Source: Micromonospora gifhornensis (lineage in GTDB: Bacteria; Actinomycetota; Actinomycetes; Mycobacteriales; Micromonosporaceae). Taken from it: a stretch of 64,000 nucleotides of DNA. A program made the translations under genes and the position numbers. Below, one piece after another: positions 45,966 through 56,497 of the stretch. Where the stretch lies: the NCBI RefSeq assembly GCF_016863515.1, contig NZ_BOPA01000019.1, positions 1-64,000 of the forward strand. The letters run 5' to 3'. Below the pieces are notes generated by a model. It was not told the DNA's origin, ran no database searches, and saw only the letters and a list, made by a program, of their open reading frames with translations. Within the stretch, counting starts at the first letter, position 1, and each line of letters starts with the position of its first letter.

Positions 45966-46063
45966 CGCTTGCGTACGGCAAGGGGGCCGGAACCGGCGCA
46001 CCCGCCGTACCCACCGCCTCGGGCGGTCAGGTCCCTCGGACCGCGGCGGGGTGGCCGAGATGA

Positions 46064-47161
<1,098 letters not shown>

Positions 47162-47192
47162 GCGAGCAGCTCACGAACGGGAGGCTAGCTCC

Positions 47193-48416
47193 GTGAGCAT
47201 CCGTACCCTCGACGATCTGCTCGCCGAGGGGGTGTCGGGTCGGCGCGTGCTGGTGCGCGCCGACCTGAACGTCCCGCTCGACAAGCAGACCGGTGCCATC
47301 ACCGACGACGGCCGCATCCGGGCCGTCCTGCCGACCCTGGGTGCGCTCACCGAGGCCGGCGCCAAGGTGGTCGTCTGCTCGCACCTGGGCCGCCCGAAGG
47401 GCAGCCCGGACCCGCAGTTCAGCCTCAGTCCGGTTGCCGGGCGGCTGGGTGAGCTGCTCGGCGCCCCGGTGCACTTCGCCACCGACACGGTCGGCGAGTC
47501 CGCTCAGGCGACCGTGTCGGCGCTTGCCGACGGCGAGGTCGCGCTGCTGGAGAACCTCCGGTTCAACAAGGGGGAGACCAGCAAGGACGACGCCGAGCGG
47601 GGTGCGTTCGCCGACCAGCTCGCCGCGTTCGGTGACGCGTACGTCGACGACGCCTTCGGTGCGGTGCACCGCAAGCACGCAAGCGTCTACGACGTGCCGG
47701 CGCGGCTGCCGCACGTCGCCGGTCGCCTGGTGCTGCGCGAGGTGGAGGTGCTCTCCACGCTCACCGGCAACCCGGAGCGGCCGTACGTCGTGGTGCTCGG
47801 TGGTTCCAAGGTCTCCGACAAGCTCGCGGTGATCGAGGCGCTGCTGCCCACGGTCGACCGGCTGCTCATCGGCGGCGGCATGTGCTTCACCTTCCTCAAG
47901 GCGCAGGGCCACGAGGTGGGCACCTCGCTGCTGGAGAAGGACATGGTCGAGACCTGCCGCAATCTGCTGGAGCGCTCCGAGGGCAAGATCATGCTCCCGG
48001 TCGACGTGGTGGCCGCGGACGCCTTCGCCCCGGACGCCGCGCACGACGTGGTCCCGGCCAACGGCATCCCCAGCCACCGGGTCGGCCTGGACATCGGGCC
48101 GGAGACGGTGGCCGGCTTCGCCGCCGCGCTGCGCGGCTCGTCGGCCGACGGCACGGCCAACGCGCGGACGATCTTCTGGAACGGCCCGATGGGCGTGTTC
48201 GAGATGGCGGCGTTCGCCAACGGCACCCGGGGTGTCGCCGAGGCGATCGCCGAGTCCGACGCGTTCAGCGTCGTCGGTGGCGGTGACTCGGCCGCCGCGG
48301 TGCGGGCCCTGGGCCTGGACGAGAAGTCCTTCGGACACATCTCCACCGGCGGCGGCGCCTCCCTGGAGTACCTGGAGGGCAAGACCCTCCCCGGCATCGC
48401 GGCCCTGGAGAACTGA
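47193..48416 (+). CDS. pgk: Phosphoglycerate kinase
   Basis: A 407-residue enzyme transferring phosphate from 1,3-bisphosphoglycerate to [12 protein letters not shown] (about 22-30), CSHLGRPKG (about 62-70), the hinge and nucleotide site [13 protein letters not shown] (about 198) and GGGDSAAAV near 370 are all intact. GGAGG at 8 nt supports GTG 47193. It lies 31 bp after gap, and its stop codon shares a base with the tpiA start (TGATG). Confidence 0.97.
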   Translation: MSIRTLDDLLAEGVSGRRVLVRADLNVPLDKQTGAITDDGRIRAVLPTLGALTEAGAKVVVCSHLGRPKGSPDPQFSLSPVAGRLGELLGAPVHFATDTVGESAQATVSALADGEVALLENLRFNKGETSKDDAERGAFADQLAAFGDAYVDDAFGAVHRKHASVYDVPARLPHVAGRLVLREVEVLSTLTGNPERPYVVVLGGSKVSDKLAVIEALLPTVDRLLIGGGMCFTFLKAQGHEVGTSLLEKDMVETCRNLLERSEGKIMLPVDVVAADAFAPDAAHDVVPANGIPSHRVGLDIGPETVAGFAAALRGSSADGTANARTIFWNGPMGVFEMAAFANGTRGVAEAIAESDAFSVVGGGDSAAAVRALGLDEKSFGHISTGGGASLEYLEGKTLPGIAALEN

Positions 48417-49207
48417 TGGCGAGCGCTCCCCGCCGGCCCCTGATGGCCGGCAACTGGAAGATGAACCTCAACCACCTCGAGGCCAACCTGCTGGTGCAGA
48501 AGCTGGCGGCCAGCCTCACCGAGAAGCAGCTCACCGAGGTGGAGACGGTGGTCCTGCCGCCGTTCACCGACCTGCGGACGGTGCAGACCGTCGTGGAGGG
48601 CGACAAGCTGCTGATCGGCTACGGGGCGCAGGACCTCTCCGCGCACGCCTCGGGCGCCTACACCGGCGAGGTCGCCGGGTCGATGCTGGCCAAGCTCGGC
48701 TGCACGTACGTGGTGGTCGGGCACTCCGAGCGGCGGGAGTACCACCGCGAGGACGACGCGCTGGTGGGTGCCAAGGTGCAGGCCGCGCTGGCCAACGGGC
48801 TCACCCCGATCCTCTGCGTGGGGGAGGGGCTCGACGTCCGGGAGCAGGGCGGGCAGGTCGCGCACTGCGCCGCGCAGCTCGACGGGGCGCTCAAGGGGCT
48901 CTCCGCCGAGCAGGTGACCAAGGTCGTGGTGGCCTACGAGCCGGTCTGGGCGATCGGCACCGGCAAGACCGCCACCCCCGAGGACGCCCAGGAGGTGTGC
49001 GGCGCGCTGCGTACCCGGCTCGCCGAGACCTTCGACCAGGCCACCGCGGACCAGGTACGGGTCCTCTACGGCGGCTCGGTGAAGTCCTCGAACGTGGCGT
49101 CGATCATGGCGCAGCCGGATGTGGACGGCGCTCTGGTGGGCGGTGCCAGCCTCGACGCCGAGGAGTTCGCGAAGATCTGCCGGTTCCCGGAGCACATCAC
49201 CGGCTGA
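48416..49207 (+). CDS. tpiA: Triosephosphate isomerase
   Basis: A 263-residue TIM barrel interconverting dihydroxyacetone phosphate and glyceraldehyde-3-phosphate. Lys in GNWKMN (about 10-15), His in VVGHSERR (about 100) and Glu in [14 protein letters not shown] (about 172) form the active site; loop 6 is canonical, and GGSVKSSN binds phosphate. Overlaps the pgk stop by one base, so it is translated from the same mRNA. Confidence 0.97.
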   Translation: MASAPRRPLMAGNWKMNLNHLEANLLVQKLAASLTEKQLTEVETVVLPPFTDLRTVQTVVEGDKLLIGYGAQDLSAHASGAYTGEVAGSMLAKLGCTYVVVGHSERREYHREDDALVGAKVQAALANGLTPILCVGEGLDVREQGGQVAHCAAQLDGALKGLSAEQVTKVVVAYEPVWAIGTGKTATPEDAQEVCGALRTRLAETFDQATADQVRVLYGGSVKSSNVASIMAQPDVDGALVGGASLDAEEFAKICRFPEHITG

Positions 49208-49302
49208 TCGCTCGCTATCCTTGACTCCGCCCGTCCGCCGGTCGGTGCCGCCGTGCCCGAACTGCCCGGGCGAGGATCGTAACGAGAGGACTGACCCCCG
49301 CC

Positions 49303-49557
49303 ATGCCGATCTGGTTCGCCTACACGTTGATCGTGTTGCTGGTCATCACGAGCTTCATGCTCGTCCTGCTTATTCTGCTGCACCGCGGTAAGGGTGGTGG
49401 GATGTCCAGCATGTTCGGCGGTGGCGTCAGCTCCAGCCTGGCCGGCTCGTCAGTGGCTGAGAAGAACCTCGACCGCTACACCGTGCTGGTGGGCATCGTC
49501 TGGTTCGCCTGCATCGTCGGGCTCGGCCTCTGGCTCCGGTTGCAGGTGGGCGTCTGA
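49303..49557 (+). CDS. secG: Protein translocase subunit SecG
   Basis: An 84-residue small membrane protein of the SecYEG channel with two hydrophobic helices (about 3-26, 60-80) joined by a Gly/Ser-rich loop (GKGGGMSSMFGGGVSSSLAG) that is diagnostic. GAGAGGA upstream fixes ATG 49303. It lies 95 bp after tpiA, the usual actinobacterial position, and is followed by hairpins. Confidence 0.95.
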   Translation: MPIWFAYTLIVLLVITSFMLVLLILLHRGKGGGMSSMFGGGVSSSLAGSSVAEKNLDRYTVLVGIVWFACIVGLGLWLRLQVGV

Positions 49558-49580
49558 TCAGGCGCCGCCAGTCGTACAAT

Positions 49581-49615
49581 CTGCGCGCGGTCCGTCATCG
49601 ACGGGCCGCGCGCAG
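49581..49615 (+). terminator. secG terminator
   Basis: CTGCGCGCGG and CCGCGCGCAG pair, and the stem continues through a T-G pair into CCGTC-ATC-GACGG: about 16 bp in all, 23 bp after the secG stop. TACAAT (49575-49580), a good -10 hexamer, abuts it, so a promoter for rbpA could overlap. Confidence 0.75.
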
Positions 49616-49643
49616 TCCGTTTCACCCGCTGCACCGCGTCGCC

Positions 49644-49665
49644 CGCCGTCCACCACTGGACGGCG
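49644..49665 (+). promoter_or_regulatory. Hairpin upstream of rbpA
   Basis: CGCCGTCCA-CCAC-TGGACGGCG is a perfect 9-bp stem ending 28 bp before the rbpA start. It could be a second terminator or a structured leader element of rbpA. Confidence 0.5.
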
Positions 49666-49693
49666 GTCCCCTCCGACGACAGGAGCGAGCGCC

Positions 49694-50038
49694 GTGTCGA
49701 ACGGCAACGTCATCCGGGGCGCCCGAGTCGGGTCAGCGCCGCCACGCCACCCCGAACGCCACCGGCCGGTGCCGTGCCGGTCGGTCAGCTTCTGGTGCCG
49801 CAACGGGCACCGCACCGACATCCGCATCGCCGCCGACGCGGCGGCCCCGGAGCTGTGGGACTGCCCCCGCTGCGGGCTGCCGGCCGGCCCCGACGCCCAG
49901 GACCCGCCCGGCCGGGTCCGCGCCGAGCCCTACAAGACCCACCTGGCGTACGTGAAGGAGCGGCGTACCGACGCCGAGGGGGAGGCGATCCTCGCCGAGG
50001 CTCTCGCCGCCCTGCGCAACCGGCGTGGCGGCCGCTGA
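49694..50038 (+). CDS. rbpA: RNA polymerase-binding protein RbpA
   Basis: A 114-residue actinobacteria-specific transcription factor that binds principal sigma and RNA polymerase and stabilises open complexes. The opening NVIRGARVGSAP is the N-terminal tail, FWCRNGHRTDI and WDCPRCGLPAGPDAQDP form the core domain with its zinc-type Cys/His set, and HLAYVKERRTDAEGEAILAE is the sigma-interaction domain. GGAG 10 nt upstream supports GTG 49694. Convergent with pgl. Confidence 0.96.
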   Translation: MSNGNVIRGARVGSAPPRHPERHRPVPCRSVSFWCRNGHRTDIRIAADAAAPELWDCPRCGLPAGPDAQDPPGRVRAEPYKTHLAYVKERRTDAEGEAILAEALAALRNRRGGR

Positions 50039-50099
50039 GCCCCGCCTGAGCCCCGCCTGAGCGTCGCTCCGCCTGCGCGTCACCGTTCCGCCAGGCGAT

Positions 50100-50152
50100 G
50101 TTAGGAGGGGGCCCCTTTACTACGCGAGGCGTTAATAAGGGGCCCTTCCTTT
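50100..50152. repeat. 53-bp bipartite palindromic repeat, copy 2 (inverted)
   Basis: Inverted relative to copy 1 at 14319-14371 and the same length. Modules are GTTAGGAGGGGGCCCCTTTA (50100-50119) and the segment from 50131 containing AAGGGGCCCTTCCTTT. Its last base is the first base of the pgl stop triplet on this strand. It separates convergent rbpA and pgl, fitting a terminator role. Confidence 0.8.
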
Positions 50153-50916
50153 CACCGCAGGCTGCGGAAGCGGGCGGGGACGGTGGCTGCGGCGGCGCGG
50201 TCCAGCAGCCACAGGGTGCGGCTGGTGCCCTGCACACCGGCTGCGGGGATCTGCACCGGGCCGGCGCCGGCCAGGGCCATGCCCACCGCGTGCGCCTTGT
50301 CCGCGCCACCGGCGACCAGCCACACCTCCTCGGCCGTGTTGATCGTCGGCAGGGTGAGGGTGATCCGCACCGGTGGCGGCTTCGGGCTGCCCCGTACCGC
50401 GCTGACCGGGCGGCTCTCGTAGTGCACCGGGTGCTCGGGGAAGACCGAGGCGACGTGCCCGTCCTCGCCGACGCCGAGCATCAGCACGTCGAAGTGGGGG
50501 AGCGCGGCGGTGCCGGGCCGGGCGGCCCGGGCCAGTTCGGCCGCGTACTGCGCGGCGGCCTCCTCCGGGTCGAGACCGGCGTCGGAGGGCGGCATCGGGT
50601 GGATCCGCTCCGGCGCCACCGGCAACGCGTCGAGCAGCGCCGCGCGGGCCTGGGTCTCGTTGCGCTCCGGGTCACCGGCGGGCAGGAACCGTTCGTCACC
50701 CCACCAGAAGTCGACCCGGGACCAGTCCACCGCGTCCTTCGCCGGCAGGGCGCCAACGGCCCGGTAGACGGCGGCGGCGATCCGACCGCCGGTGAGCACC
50801 ACCGCCGCCTGCCCGCGCTCGGCCTGCGCGTCGAGCAGCTTCACCACCAACCGCGCCGCCACCGCCTGTGCCAGCAGATCGGCATCGGCGTGTACGGCGA
50901 CACTCGCCTCACTCAT
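50152..50916 (-). CDS. pgl: 6-phosphogluconolactonase
   Basis: A 254-residue hydrolase of 6-phosphogluconolactone in the oxidative pentose phosphate pathway, of the NagB/DevB fold. VVLTGGRIAAAVYRA (about 40), FWWGDERFLPAGDPERNE (about 70-87) and MLGVGEDGHVASVFP (about 147-161) with the catalytic Asp/His region are conserved. Last gene of the leftward tkt-tal-pgi-zwf-opcA-pgl block, 60 bp after opcA. AGGA precedes the ATG. Confidence 0.94.
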   Translation of the reverse strand: MSEASVAVHADADLLAQAVAARLVVKLLDAQAERGQAAVVLTGGRIAAAVYRAVGALPAKDAVDWSRVDFWWGDERFLPAGDPERNETQARAALLDALPVAPERIHPMPPSDAGLDPEEAAAQYAAELARAARPGTAALPHFDVLMLGVGEDGHVASVFPEHPVHYESRPVSAVRGSPKPPPVRITLTLPTINTAEEVWLVAGGADKAHAVGMALAGAGPVQIPAAGVQGTSRTLWLLDRAAAATVPARFRSLR

Positions 50917-50976
50917 GGTGTCCTTCCACGACCGTCACAGCGGTCGGTGTCGTGCCGTACCCCGGGGTGGGATCGG

Positions 50977-51993
50977 TCAGGGTTGAGCGCTTGTCGACGT
51001 GTGCGCGGTGACACCGGCCTCGGCCCGCTCGGCGGTGGCCGGGTCCTTCCAGACGTGCACCCGCTGGCCGGGACGACGGTCGAGGGTGGTCAGCCCGGCG
51101 AAGGCACCCAGCGCCTCCGCGTACACCTGGTCGGGGCCGAGCCGGCGCAGCTCCTCGGCCAACTCGTCGCCGAGCGGCCGACGGACCAGCGGCAGGATGC
51201 GGTCCTCCTGGCCGGTACGCCGGAAGATGGCCACGTTGTCGTCCCGGGTCAGCGTCAGCTCGTCGCTGTTGGCGCAGCGCAGCTGCACCTCGCGCATCCG
51301 GGGGAACTCCTTGGTCCGCTCCCAGCGGGGCTTGATGCCCAACCGGCTGCGCAACCAGCCGCGCATCAGCGCAGCCGTCGGGTCGCTCGGCGGCGCGACC
51401 ACCGCCGCGTCGACCAGCTGCGCCTCGGTGGTGTCGAAGGCACCCGCCACCACGGCCCGCCACGGGGTGATCCGGGTCCAGGCGAGATCGGTGTCGCCGG
51501 GCGCGTAGTCGCGGGCACGTTGCCGCAGCGCCTCGATCGGGTCGGCGGCCTGGGCCGAGTCGGTGATCCGCCGGTCGGCGACCACACCGAGGAAGTCGGT
51601 GGCGATCTCCGCCGGCGGCTCGCCGTGCCACCAGGTCACCACCGGCACGTCCGGCACCAGCAGCGGCATCACCACCGACTCGGCGTGCAACGCCAGCCGG
51701 CCGTACATCCGCATGACGACCGCCTCGCAGGGGCCCAGCCGCCCGCCGACGACGATCTCCGCGTCGAGCCGGCTGCGGTCGCGTTCCAGATCGGAGCGTA
51801 CGACCACCAGCAGCCGGCACGGGTGCGCGGCGGCGGCGATGGTGGCTGCCGCCTCCGCGTCGCGTACCCGCTTCTCGTCGACCACCACGATCAGGGTCAG
51901 CGCCATGCCGCTGGCCACCCCACCGGCGCTGCGCCGCTCGGCGGCGAGTGCCTTGACCACCTCGTTGCCGGTGGTGTCCCACAGTCCGATCAA
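50977..51993 (-). CDS. opcA: Glucose-6-phosphate dehydrogenase assembly protein OpcA
   Basis: A 338-residue protein found with actinobacterial and cyanobacterial zwf genes, needed for assembly or redox activation of glucose-6-phosphate dehydrogenase. It starts LWDTTGNEVVKALAAERRSA, with MALTLIVVVDEKRVRDAEAA and ADRRITDSAQA typical of the actinobacterial form. GGAGG 5 nt upstream supports TTG 51993, 31 bp after zwf. No catalytic motif is expected. Confidence 0.94.
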   Translation of the reverse strand: MIGLWDTTGNEVVKALAAERRSAGGVASGMALTLIVVVDEKRVRDAEAAATIAAAAHPCRLLVVVRSDLERDRSRLDAEIVVGGRLGPCEAVVMRMYGRLALHAESVVMPLLVPDVPVVTWWHGEPPAEIATDFLGVVADRRITDSAQAADPIEALRQRARDYAPGDTDLAWTRITPWRAVVAGAFDTTEAQLVDAAVVAPPSDPTAALMRGWLRSRLGIKPRWERTKEFPRMREVQLRCANSDELTLTRDDNVAIFRRTGQEDRILPLVRRPLGDELAEELRRLGPDQVYAEALGAFAGLTTLDRRPGQRVHVWKDPATAERAEAGVTAHTSTSAQP

Positions 51994-52024
51994 CGGAGCC
52001 TCCAGGTTCGCTCGTGGTGCCCGG

Positions 52025-53539
52025 TCACGCCCGCCGCCAGGCCCGGCCTTCGCGGGCCAGCATCGTGTCGGCGGCGCGGGGACCCCACTCGCCGGCCCGG
52101 TAGGGCTCGGGCTTGGTGCCCTCCCAGGCGTGTTCCAGCGGGTCCACCACGGCCCAGCTCTGCTCGACCTCGGCGGCGTCCGGGAACAGCGTCCGGTCGC
52201 CGATCAGCACGTCCAGCACGAGCCGCTCGTACGCCTCGGGGCTGGACTCGGTGAACGCCTCGCCGTACTGGAAGTCCATCGCGATGTCGCGGACCTCCAT
52301 CGTGGTGCCGGGCACCTTGGACCCGAACTTGAGCACCACGCCCTCGTCCGGCTGGACCCGGATGACCAGCTGGTTGTTGCCGAGCATCTCCATGTCGGTG
52401 GGGGTGAACGGCAGGTGCGGTGCCCGCTTGAACATCACCGCGACCTCGGTCACCCGCCGGGGCAGGCGCTTGCCGGCCCGGATGTAGAACGGCACCTCGG
52501 CCCAGCGGCGGTTCTGGATGCCCAGCCGCACCGCCACGTACGTCTCGGTGGTCGAGGTCGGCGGGACGCCGTCCTCTTCCAGGTAGCCCTTGGCGCGTTG
52601 GCCGCCGACCCAGCCGGGCAGGTACTGCCCGCGTACGGTGCCCTGGCTGACGTCCTTGGGCAGGGTGATGGCCTTGAGCACCTTGAGCTTCTCGGCCCGG
52701 ATCTCGTCGGCGTCGAAGCTGGTCGGCTCCTCCATGGCGACCAGGGCGAGCAGTTGCAGCAGGTGGTTCTGCAACACGTCGCGGGCGGTGCCGACGGAGT
52801 CGTAGAAGCCGGCCCGGGAGCCGATGCCGACGTCCTCGGCCATGGTGATCTGCACCGAGTCGACGTACTGCGAGTTCCACAACGGCTCGAAGAGGCTGTT
52901 GGCGAAGCGCAGGGCGAGGATGTTCTGGACGGTTTCCTTGCCCAGGTAGTGGTCGATGCGGAACACGTCGCGTCGGGTGAACACGTCGTCCACCAGATCG
53001 TTGAGGGCCTTCGCCGACGGCAGGTCGTGCCCGAACGGCTTCTCCACCACCACCCGGCGCCAGCCGCCGCACTTGTCGTTGTCGGCCATCCCGGTACGGG
53101 CCAACTGCTTGAGCACCACCGGGAACGCGGCCGGTGGAATGGAGAAGTAGAACGCCACGTTGCCGTGGATGCCGTGGCTGTCACGCAGGCCGTTCAGGCA
53201 CTGGGTGAGCCGGTCGAAGGCGGTGTCGTCGTCGAACGAGCCGCCGACGAACTTGATGTTGTGTTCCAGCCGTGACCAGACCTCCTCGCGCCACGGTGTG
53301 CGCGAGTGTGCCTTGGCCGCCTCCCGGGCCAGCGTCGCGAAGTCACCGTCGGCCCAGTCCCGCCGGGCGAACCCGACGACCACGAACCCGGGCGGCAACA
53401 GCCCCCGGTTGGCCAGGTCGTAGACCGCCGGGATCAGCTTCTTCTGGGCCAGGTCGCCGGTCACCCCGAAGATCACCAGAGCGCAGGGCTCCGGGATCCG
53501 GGGCAGTCGCCGGTCCTGCGGGTCGCGCAGCGGGTTCAC
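52025..53539 (-). CDS. zwf: Glucose-6-phosphate 1-dehydrogenase
   Basis: A 504-residue enzyme making 6-phosphogluconolactone and NADPH. The coenzyme fingerprint [12 protein letters not shown] (about 24-35), the substrate site [13 protein letters not shown] (about 195-207, with the catalytic His downstream), and [13 protein letters not shown] near 415 are intact. Length is standard. GAGGAG precedes GTG 53539. Followed closely by its assembly factor gene opcA. Confidence 0.97.
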   Translation of the reverse strand: MNPLRDPQDRRLPRIPEPCALVIFGVTGDLAQKKLIPAVYDLANRGLLPPGFVVVGFARRDWADGDFATLAREAAKAHSRTPWREEVWSRLEHNIKFVGGSFDDDTAFDRLTQCLNGLRDSHGIHGNVAFYFSIPPAAFPVVLKQLARTGMADNDKCGGWRRVVVEKPFGHDLPSAKALNDLVDDVFTRRDVFRIDHYLGKETVQNILALRFANSLFEPLWNSQYVDSVQITMAEDVGIGSRAGFYDSVGTARDVLQNHLLQLLALVAMEEPTSFDADEIRAEKLKVLKAITLPKDVSQGTVRGQYLPGWVGGQRAKGYLEEDGVPPTSTTETYVAVRLGIQNRRWAEVPFYIRAGKRLPRRVTEVAVMFKRAPHLPFTPTDMEMLGNNQLVIRVQPDEGVVLKFGSKVPGTTMEVRDIAMDFQYGEAFTESSPEAYERLVLDVLIGDRTLFPDAAEVEQSWAVVDPLEHAWEGTKPEPYRAGEWGPRAADTMLAREGRAWRRA

Positions 53540-53636
53540 TCTGTCTCCTCTGTTCGCGACTGCGGGGCTCGCAGGATCGGCTCACTCCTCGCGCTCACGG
53601 TGCCTTCCCGATCCTGGTCGTCCACATCGTTCATCG

Positions 53637-55274
53637 TCATGCCCGCAGCGATCCGACCGCGTCGAGCAGTTGGGCCAGGCCCGCCGATCGGTTGGTCAGG
53701 TGCAGCCGTAACAGCGGACGCTCGTGACCGGCCAGGGCCTGCCGGTCGCCGGCGGCCTGCGCCGCCTGCAACTCACCGAAGGAGTACGGCTCGCCGGGCA
53801 CCGGCAGATCAACATCGACCGTACCGGTTATCTGAAGAAAGCTACCCAACCGTGGGCCACCGTTGTGGTACTGACCGGCGGCGTGCCGGTGGCGTGGCCC
53901 CCAGTCGAAGGTGACCGGCCGGGCGGTGAGCTGCGCCAGCAATGGACGCAGCCGGGCCGCGTCGGCGTCGGCGTGCTGGTCGAGGTACGCCGTGACCGCC
54001 AGGTAGCCGCCGTCGTCCAGCCCGGACAGCAGGTGCCGGAGCGCGCCGGTCAGGTCCGCCGGTGTGCCCGCCGGGGCGTACACCTCGATCGTGCTCTCGA
54101 CCGACGACGGTGTCGGTGCCGGCGGGCGGTGCGCCAGCACGGCGGCGGTGTGTTCGTCGGCCGCGGTCACGTCCGGCCGGTCGAACGGGTCCACGCCGAG
54201 CACGTCGGCGGCCAGGGCGGTGGCGTACTGCCAGGCCAGGAAGTGGGCGCCGAGCGGGCCGTTCACCGCGATGTCGGGGGTGACGCCGAGGGCCGGCAGG
54301 TCACCCGCGGCGAGCGCGCCGCCGTAGCTGACGGTGAGTCGGTCGGGGCCGGTCAGGCGAGGGCTGTCCGGTGACTCGACCACCACCGGCAGGAGACCGA
54401 GCCCGTCCTTGCCGGTGGACTCGGCGAGCAACTGCCCGACCCAGTCGCCCAGCCCTTCGACGCCGGTGCCGTCGTCGACCAGGACGACCGTGTCCCGTCC
54501 GGTCGTGGCGGCGGTGGCCAGCGCCGCACCGAGCGCCAGGCCCGGATTCGCGTCGGCACCGTCCAGTGTGGCCGCGAACTCCTCGGCCTGGTCGAGCAGG
54601 TCGGCCACCGCGACCCCGGCGAGCGCGCAGGGGACTAACGCGTACGCGGTCAGCGCCGCGAAGCCCCCGTCGACCTCGGGGTCGGCGGGCACGGTGATCG
54701 CGCCGAGTTCGGCGGCGACCGCCGCCAGCGGCGAGCCCGGATCGGTGACCACGACGAAGTGCCGCCCCACCTCCGACTCGGCCATCCCCGAGTCGAGGAA
54801 CGCCTGCCGGTAGGCGCGCCGGAGACAGTCGGCCGCCAGCGTGCTGCCGGACGCGCCGGCCAGCACGACGACGGTGCGGACCAGCCGGTCGGCCAGCGTG
54901 GCGCGTACCCGACCAGGGTCGGTGGTGTCGAGCACGGTCAGCGCCCGACCGGTGGTCCGGGCGACGACCTGCGTCGCGAGCGACGGGCCACCCGGGCCGG
55001 CGAGCACCACGTGATCCAGGTCGGCCAGCTCCGCGCTCAGCTCGGCGAGCTGGGGGAGCAGCTCGCGGCCCCGCCGGTGGGCGTCCAGCCAGCCGAGCCG
55101 GCCGACCGCGTGCGGACCCCACAGCGTCGGATCCCTGGCGACCAGCCGGCGCGGTACGTCGGCGTCGACGAACGCCTGCCGGGTGGACGCCGGTGCGCCG
55201 GCGTCCACCGCCCGCGCGCCGTGCACCGCGAGACCGCCAGCGGCCTCGACCGGTGCGGCCAGCAGATCACCCAC
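53637..55274 (-). CDS. pgi: Glucose-6-phosphate isomerase
   Basis: A 545-residue double-SIS-domain isomerase converting glucose-6-phosphate and fructose-6-phosphate. Both sugar-isomerase halves are recognisable (VVLAGASGSTLAADCLRRAY near 135-155; GPLGAHFLAWQYATALAADV near 335-354, with the conserved Gln-Tyr), and QYHNGGPRLGSFLQIT near 470 supplies the C-terminal signature. It is the divergent type often seen in actinobacteria and in transaldolase-isomerase fusions. GTG 55274 is the first start codon after the tal stop, and it lies directly against a strong hairpin. The frame is open and in register back to the tal stop. Confidence 0.92.
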   Translation of the reverse strand: MGDLLAAPVEAAGGLAVHGARAVDAGAPASTRQAFVDADVPRRLVARDPTLWGPHAVGRLGWLDAHRRGRELLPQLAELSAELADLDHVVLAGPGGPSLATQVVARTTGRALTVLDTTDPGRVRATLADRLVRTVVVLAGASGSTLAADCLRRAYRQAFLDSGMAESEVGRHFVVVTDPGSPLAAVAAELGAITVPADPEVDGGFAALTAYALVPCALAGVAVADLLDQAEEFAATLDGADANPGLALGAALATAATTGRDTVVLVDDGTGVEGLGDWVGQLLAESTGKDGLGLLPVVVESPDSPRLTGPDRLTVSYGGALAAGDLPALGVTPDIAVNGPLGAHFLAWQYATALAADVLGVDPFDRPDVTAADEHTAAVLAHRPPAPTPSSVESTIEVYAPAGTPADLTGALRHLLSGLDDGGYLAVTAYLDQHADADAARLRPLLAQLTARPVTFDWGPRHRHAAGQYHNGGPRLGSFLQITGTVDVDLPVPGEPYSFGELQAAQAAGDRQALAGHERPLLRLHLTNRSAGLAQLLDAVGSLRA

Positions 55275-55299
55275 GCCGCCGCCCGTCGCGGGCGGCGGC
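55275..55299 (-). promoter_or_regulatory. Perfect hairpin between tal and pgi
   Basis: GCCGCCGCCCG-TCG-CGGGCGGCGGC: an 11-bp perfect stem with a 3-nt loop immediately before the pgi GTG. It would hide the region where a ribosome-binding site is expected, and could also cause partial termination, lowering pgi expression relative to tal. Confidence 0.6.
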
Positions 55300-55322
55300 G
55301 TGAGCGACGCCGGGGCGAACCG

Positions 55323-56480
55323 TCACGCAGCTCCTCCGGCCTGCGCGGCACCACCCGGGTGACCGGTGCCCTGGGCAGCGGCGACCAACGACTTGCGTAC
55401 GCCGTCGAGCAGCTCCTGCCAGCTGGCTTCGAACTTCTCCACGCCCTCACGTTCCAGCGTCTCGATCACGTCGGCCATGTCGACGCCGACCGCGGCGAGC
55501 CGCTCGAAGACCTGCCGGGCGTCGTCGTACGCGTCGGTGACGGTGTCGGGACGGGTCTCGCCGTGCTCAGCGTAGGCGTGGATGACCGCCTCCGGCATGG
55601 TGTTGACCGTTCCGGGGGCGATCAGCTCCTCGACGTAGATGACGTCCCGGTAGTCCGGGTTCTTCGTCGAGGTGGAGGCCCACAGCGGGCGCTGCGGGTG
55701 CGCCCCGGCATCGGCGAGGGCCTGCCAGCGGTCGCTGCCGAAGACCTCGCTGTAACGCTCGTACGCCAGCCGGGCGTTGGCCACGGCGGCCTTGCCGCGC
55801 AGCCCCTTGGCCTCGTCCGAGCCGATCTTCTCCAGCCGCTTGTCCACCTCGCTGTCGACGCGGGAGACGAAGAACGAGGCCACCGAGGCGATCTTGGACA
55901 GGTCGTGGCCGTTGGCCCTGGCCTGCTCCATGCCGGCGAGGAAGGCCTCCATCACCTGCGAGTAGCGGTCCAGCCCGAAGATCAGCGTCACGTTGACGCT
56001 GATCCCCTCGGCCAGCGTGGCGGTGATCGCCGGCAGGCCGTCCTGGGTCGCCGGGATCTTGATGAACAGGTTCGGCCGGTCGACCAGCCACCACAGCGCC
56101 TTGGCCTCGGCCACGGTGCGCTCCGCCTCGTGGGCCAGCCGCGGGTCCACCTCGATGGAGACCCGGCCGTCGACCCCGCCGCTGGCGTCGTACGCCGGAC
56201 GCATCACGTCGCAGGCCCACCGCACGTCGTACGTGGTGAGCATGCGGACCGCCTCCTCGACGTCGACACCCCGCACGGCCAGGTCACGCAGCTGCCCGTC
56301 GTAGGTGTCGGCGTCGCTCAACGCCTTGGCGAAGATCGTCGGGTTGGTGGTCACCCCGACCACGTGCTTGTCCCGGCGCAGCTGGTCCAGCCCACCGGAG
56401 GACAGTCGTACCCGGGAAAGGTCGTCGAGCCAGACCGCCACCTTCGCGGCGGACAGCTCACCAAGCCTGTCGGTCGTCAT
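55323..56480 (-). CDS. tal: Transaldolase
   Basis: A 385-residue TIM-barrel enzyme of the non-oxidative pentose phosphate pathway, longer subfamily. [13 protein letters not shown] (about 42-54), [16 protein letters not shown] with the Schiff-base Lys (about 138-153), and [20 protein letters not shown] (about 160-179) are diagnostic. The C-terminal residues ([15 protein letters not shown]) form a low-complexity tail. GGGGAG 11 nt upstream favours ATG 56480 over TTG 56489. It lies 17 bp after tkt. Confidence 0.95.
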   Translation of the reverse strand: MTTDRLGELSAAKVAVWLDDLSRVRLSSGGLDQLRRDKHVVGVTTNPTIFAKALSDADTYDGQLRDLAVRGVDVEEAVRMLTTYDVRWACDVMRPAYDASGGVDGRVSIEVDPRLAHEAERTVAEAKALWWLVDRPNLFIKIPATQDGLPAITATLAEGISVNVTLIFGLDRYSQVMEAFLAGMEQARANGHDLSKIASVASFFVSRVDSEVDKRLEKIGSDEAKGLRGKAAVANARLAYERYSEVFGSDRWQALADAGAHPQRPLWASTSTKNPDYRDVIYVEELIAPGTVNTMPEAVIHAYAEHGETRPDTVTDAYDDARQVFERLAAVGVDMADVIETLEREGVEKFEASWQELLDGVRKSLVAAAQGTGHPGGAAQAGGAA

Positions 56481-56497
56481 GTGCGCCAACGCTCCCC

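Noticed and set aside
55323-55325. Selenocysteine or programmed recoding at the tal TGA
   Set aside because: No SECIS-like element or Sec-enzyme context; simple readthrough or a stop is more likely.
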